A stretch of 64,000 nucleotides of DNA from Maniola hyperantus. Its lineage: Eukaryota; Arthropoda; Insecta; Lepidoptera; Nymphalidae. The position numbers and the translations under genes are program-made. Each line of letters begins with the position of its first letter. Within the stretch, counting starts at the first letter, position 1. The stretch covers positions 2,210,492 through 2,274,491 of the forward strand of contig NC_048560.1 of assembly GCF_902806685.2 (NCBI RefSeq), in the 5' to 3' direction. Positions 62,135-64,000 of the stretch are shown piece after piece. Under the pieces are notes generated by a model, which had not been told where the DNA came from, did not search any database, and was given only the letters and a program-made list of their open reading frames with translations.

Positions 62135-62262
62135 ATAACAAAAACGTATTCATCGTTATCGTAATCGTCAAAAAATTCCGCCCTTTGATTGGTTGATTCG
62201 CTGTTTACATTTTTTCACAGCCAATCAAAGGGCAGAATTTGTTGACGATTAATACGTTTTTC
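62135..62262. mobile_element. Foldback element
   Basis: AAAAACGTATTCATCGTTATC...CGTCAAAAAATTCCGCCCTTTGATTGG is inverted as CCAATCAAAGGGCAGAATTTGTTGACG...ATACGTTTTT. Confidence 0.65.
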
Positions 62263-62524
62263 TTACACAATTAGGGGTCTGGCTGGTTTCACACGGCATC
62301 GTACGTTAAGGCATTTATGGTTAACTTTTTTTCGTGGATAGACTAGTGCGGAAAACAGGATCGTTTGTGATTAGTTGGTCACTCAAAATGGTTAACGCCC
62401 ACTGACTTTTTGTCTTTATCATTTGTATGGGATTATGTAACAGAGAGAGCCCTATATTAACTTCTATCTGTGGATAGGGTATAGTAGAGGGTCATACTAC
62501 GTACGTACATATACATAATATACT

Positions 62525-62812
62525 CGTAGATACAAGTTAGCCCGTGACTGCAATCTCACCTGGTGGTAAGTGATGATGCAGTCTAAGATGGAAGCGGGCT
62601 AACCTGCAAGGGGTATGGCAGTTTTTTATTAAACACACACCCCTTTGGTTTTGCTAAATCGCTTGGCGGCACGGCGGTAACTAGCCACTACCGAAGCCTC
62701 CCACTAGACTAGACCAGAAATTTAGAAATTATAAAATTCCAAACCGGGAATCGAACCCGGGGCCTCCCACTAATAAGACAACAGCGCTTACCACTGTGCC
62801 AGGGAGGTCGTC
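62525..62812 (-). repeat. Complete SINE-3
   Basis: On the minus strand: CCTCCCTGGCACAGTGGTAAGCG (A box), GGGTTCGATTCCCGG (B box), GTGGGAGGCTTCGGTAGTGG body, then the tail CATCATCACTTACCACCAGG and ATCTCAC...AACTTGTATCT. This full copy explains the fragments at 4325, 30328, 54597 and 61055. Confidence 0.75.
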
Positions 62813-63670
62813 AAGCGCCATGTACATACAAAGTTTTATCCGTGCAAAAAAATATACAGTGAAACCAGTCTCACAGATAAAGCTATATTTTATTGACAGT
62901 CTAAGGGCGCGTTCTCACTCTGTCGTGACGATAAATAATCGTACAGTTTACAGCGTCATGGGTTGTGTATTTGAATGGAGATGTTCACATATAGGACGAC
63001 ACGACTAACTGTCGTCCATGACTCTTTCATACAAAACGACAACGATAAATTACGGTGACGACATAGTGGGAAGGCGCCGTCAGAATCCAGTTAGAACGGG
63101 ACAGATTTATGCCAGCAAGATAACGCTATCTCGTTTTAACAGTCCTAAGTGTCTATAGATCTCAACATAAGCACTGACAATGATTTTTATGTGATATTGA
63201 TAAGATCGAAACGCGTAGAATCTATTCTAATATTGCTCAATGAAAATAACTTATAGCCGAATGGCGAATACTCAAACCTCACTGAATATTTGCGAACACT
63301 TTAAAATTGGTGAGTTTTTATTTTATTCTATACTCTATAGCGCTCTCTCTGTTACGTACTCCCATACAAATGACAAAGACAAAGAACTTAGTAGACGTTA
63401 ACCATTTTGCGAACCAATCTCAAACGAAACTAAACTTTTCTGTGCTACACTATTTAGAGTAACTATGTTTTCGAAACACATTCGAAATTCAATTCGTAAA
63501 CATATGGTAGTTTCGTTTGTGGTTGGTTGGTGAATCAAAATGGCTAACGCCCACTGAGTTTTCTGTCTTGGTCATGACTAACTTCTCTCCGTGGCTAGAT
63601 ACAGTGGTATGAAAAAAGTCAAACTAATGTGCACTTGTATTTTAAGAAAGGTTTGAATATTCGGGGATAA

Positions 63671-63950
63671 GTACAGTGCGACAAGGCTTTCTTGGAACTA
63701 ACGTTGCCGTCAAGTATCCTCTTTGTTCTTGTTTAAATATTCTAAGCCTTTATTCTCCAACAGCGCCCCCCGGCCCGCTGTGAATGTCATTCAAGTGCCA
63801 AAAGAGCCTTGTCGCACTGTCAGTGGCACTTGGGCCTTGTCACACTCTTTTATCACTTGAATGACATTGAAAGGGGGCGCTGGGATCATATGACGGCAAC
63901 GTTAGTTCCGATTTTTGCAACGCGCCAAGATAGCTTTGTCGCACTGTATA
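63671..63950. mobile_element. Two adjacent MITE-D copies
   Basis: GTACAGTGCGACAAGGC ... GCCTTGTCGCACTGT (63671-63820), then a second copy in the other orientation ending GATAGCTTTGTCGCACTGTATA (to about 63950). 63075-63165 and 63340-63605 hold further repeat fragments. Confidence 0.65.
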
Positions 63951-64000
63951 TGCTTTTTTTTTGACGCAATGATCTAAATTAGAGATGAAATGATTTAGTT

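Overview
The window is animal nuclear DNA, almost certainly from a moth or butterfly. It holds one large intron-rich gene on the + strand, GT-AG splice sites, and a dense set of short interspersed elements of lepidopteran type: tRNA-derived SINEs, CTAG-ended Helitron-like elements, TA-flanked palindromic MITEs, and tails of Jockey-like and RTE-like retrotransposons.

The gene is the orthologue of Drosophila genghis khan (gek), the Cdc42-binding kinase MRCK. I could assemble 38 consecutive coding exons between 269 and 49034 by hand. All splice phases agree, and together they give 1,534 residues ending in a TGA stop. The window opens inside the kinase domain, just after the first bases of the HRD arginine codon, so the promoter, start codon and roughly the first 200 residues lie to the left. 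Domain order is kinase catalytic loop to C-lobe, AGC tail with hydrophobic motif, long coiled coil, C1 zinc finger, PH domain, citron (CNH) domain, CRIB motif and a Ser/Pro-rich tail. This is the full MRCK architecture.

Layout: 1-7495 kinase and AGC tail; 8684-19484 coiled coil; 19485-29057 a 9.6-kb intron of nested repeats; 29058-33570 linker exons around a probable GC-AG intron; 34053-34619 C1; 34953-37146 PH; 37465-44359 citron; 44833-45674 basic linker and CRIB; 46494-49034 tail; 49035-64000 3' UTR and intergenic DNA with no gene I can support.

The most unusual property is repeated local duplication of exon pieces inside this one gene. Exon 4 has an exact 120-nt copy. Exons 11, 23 and 34 have decayed copies. 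The 3' ends of exons 27 and 29, each with its splice donor, are amplified into arrays of nine 111-bp and six 151-bp extra units. Introns also carry a broken zinc-knuckle (gag/ORF1-like) fragment, a THAP-domain fragment, a 56-bp hairpin satellite, a 50-bp perfect terminal-inverted-repeat element and MITEs carrying paired CRE sites. Residue numbers below count from the first complete codon in the window (Asp1).
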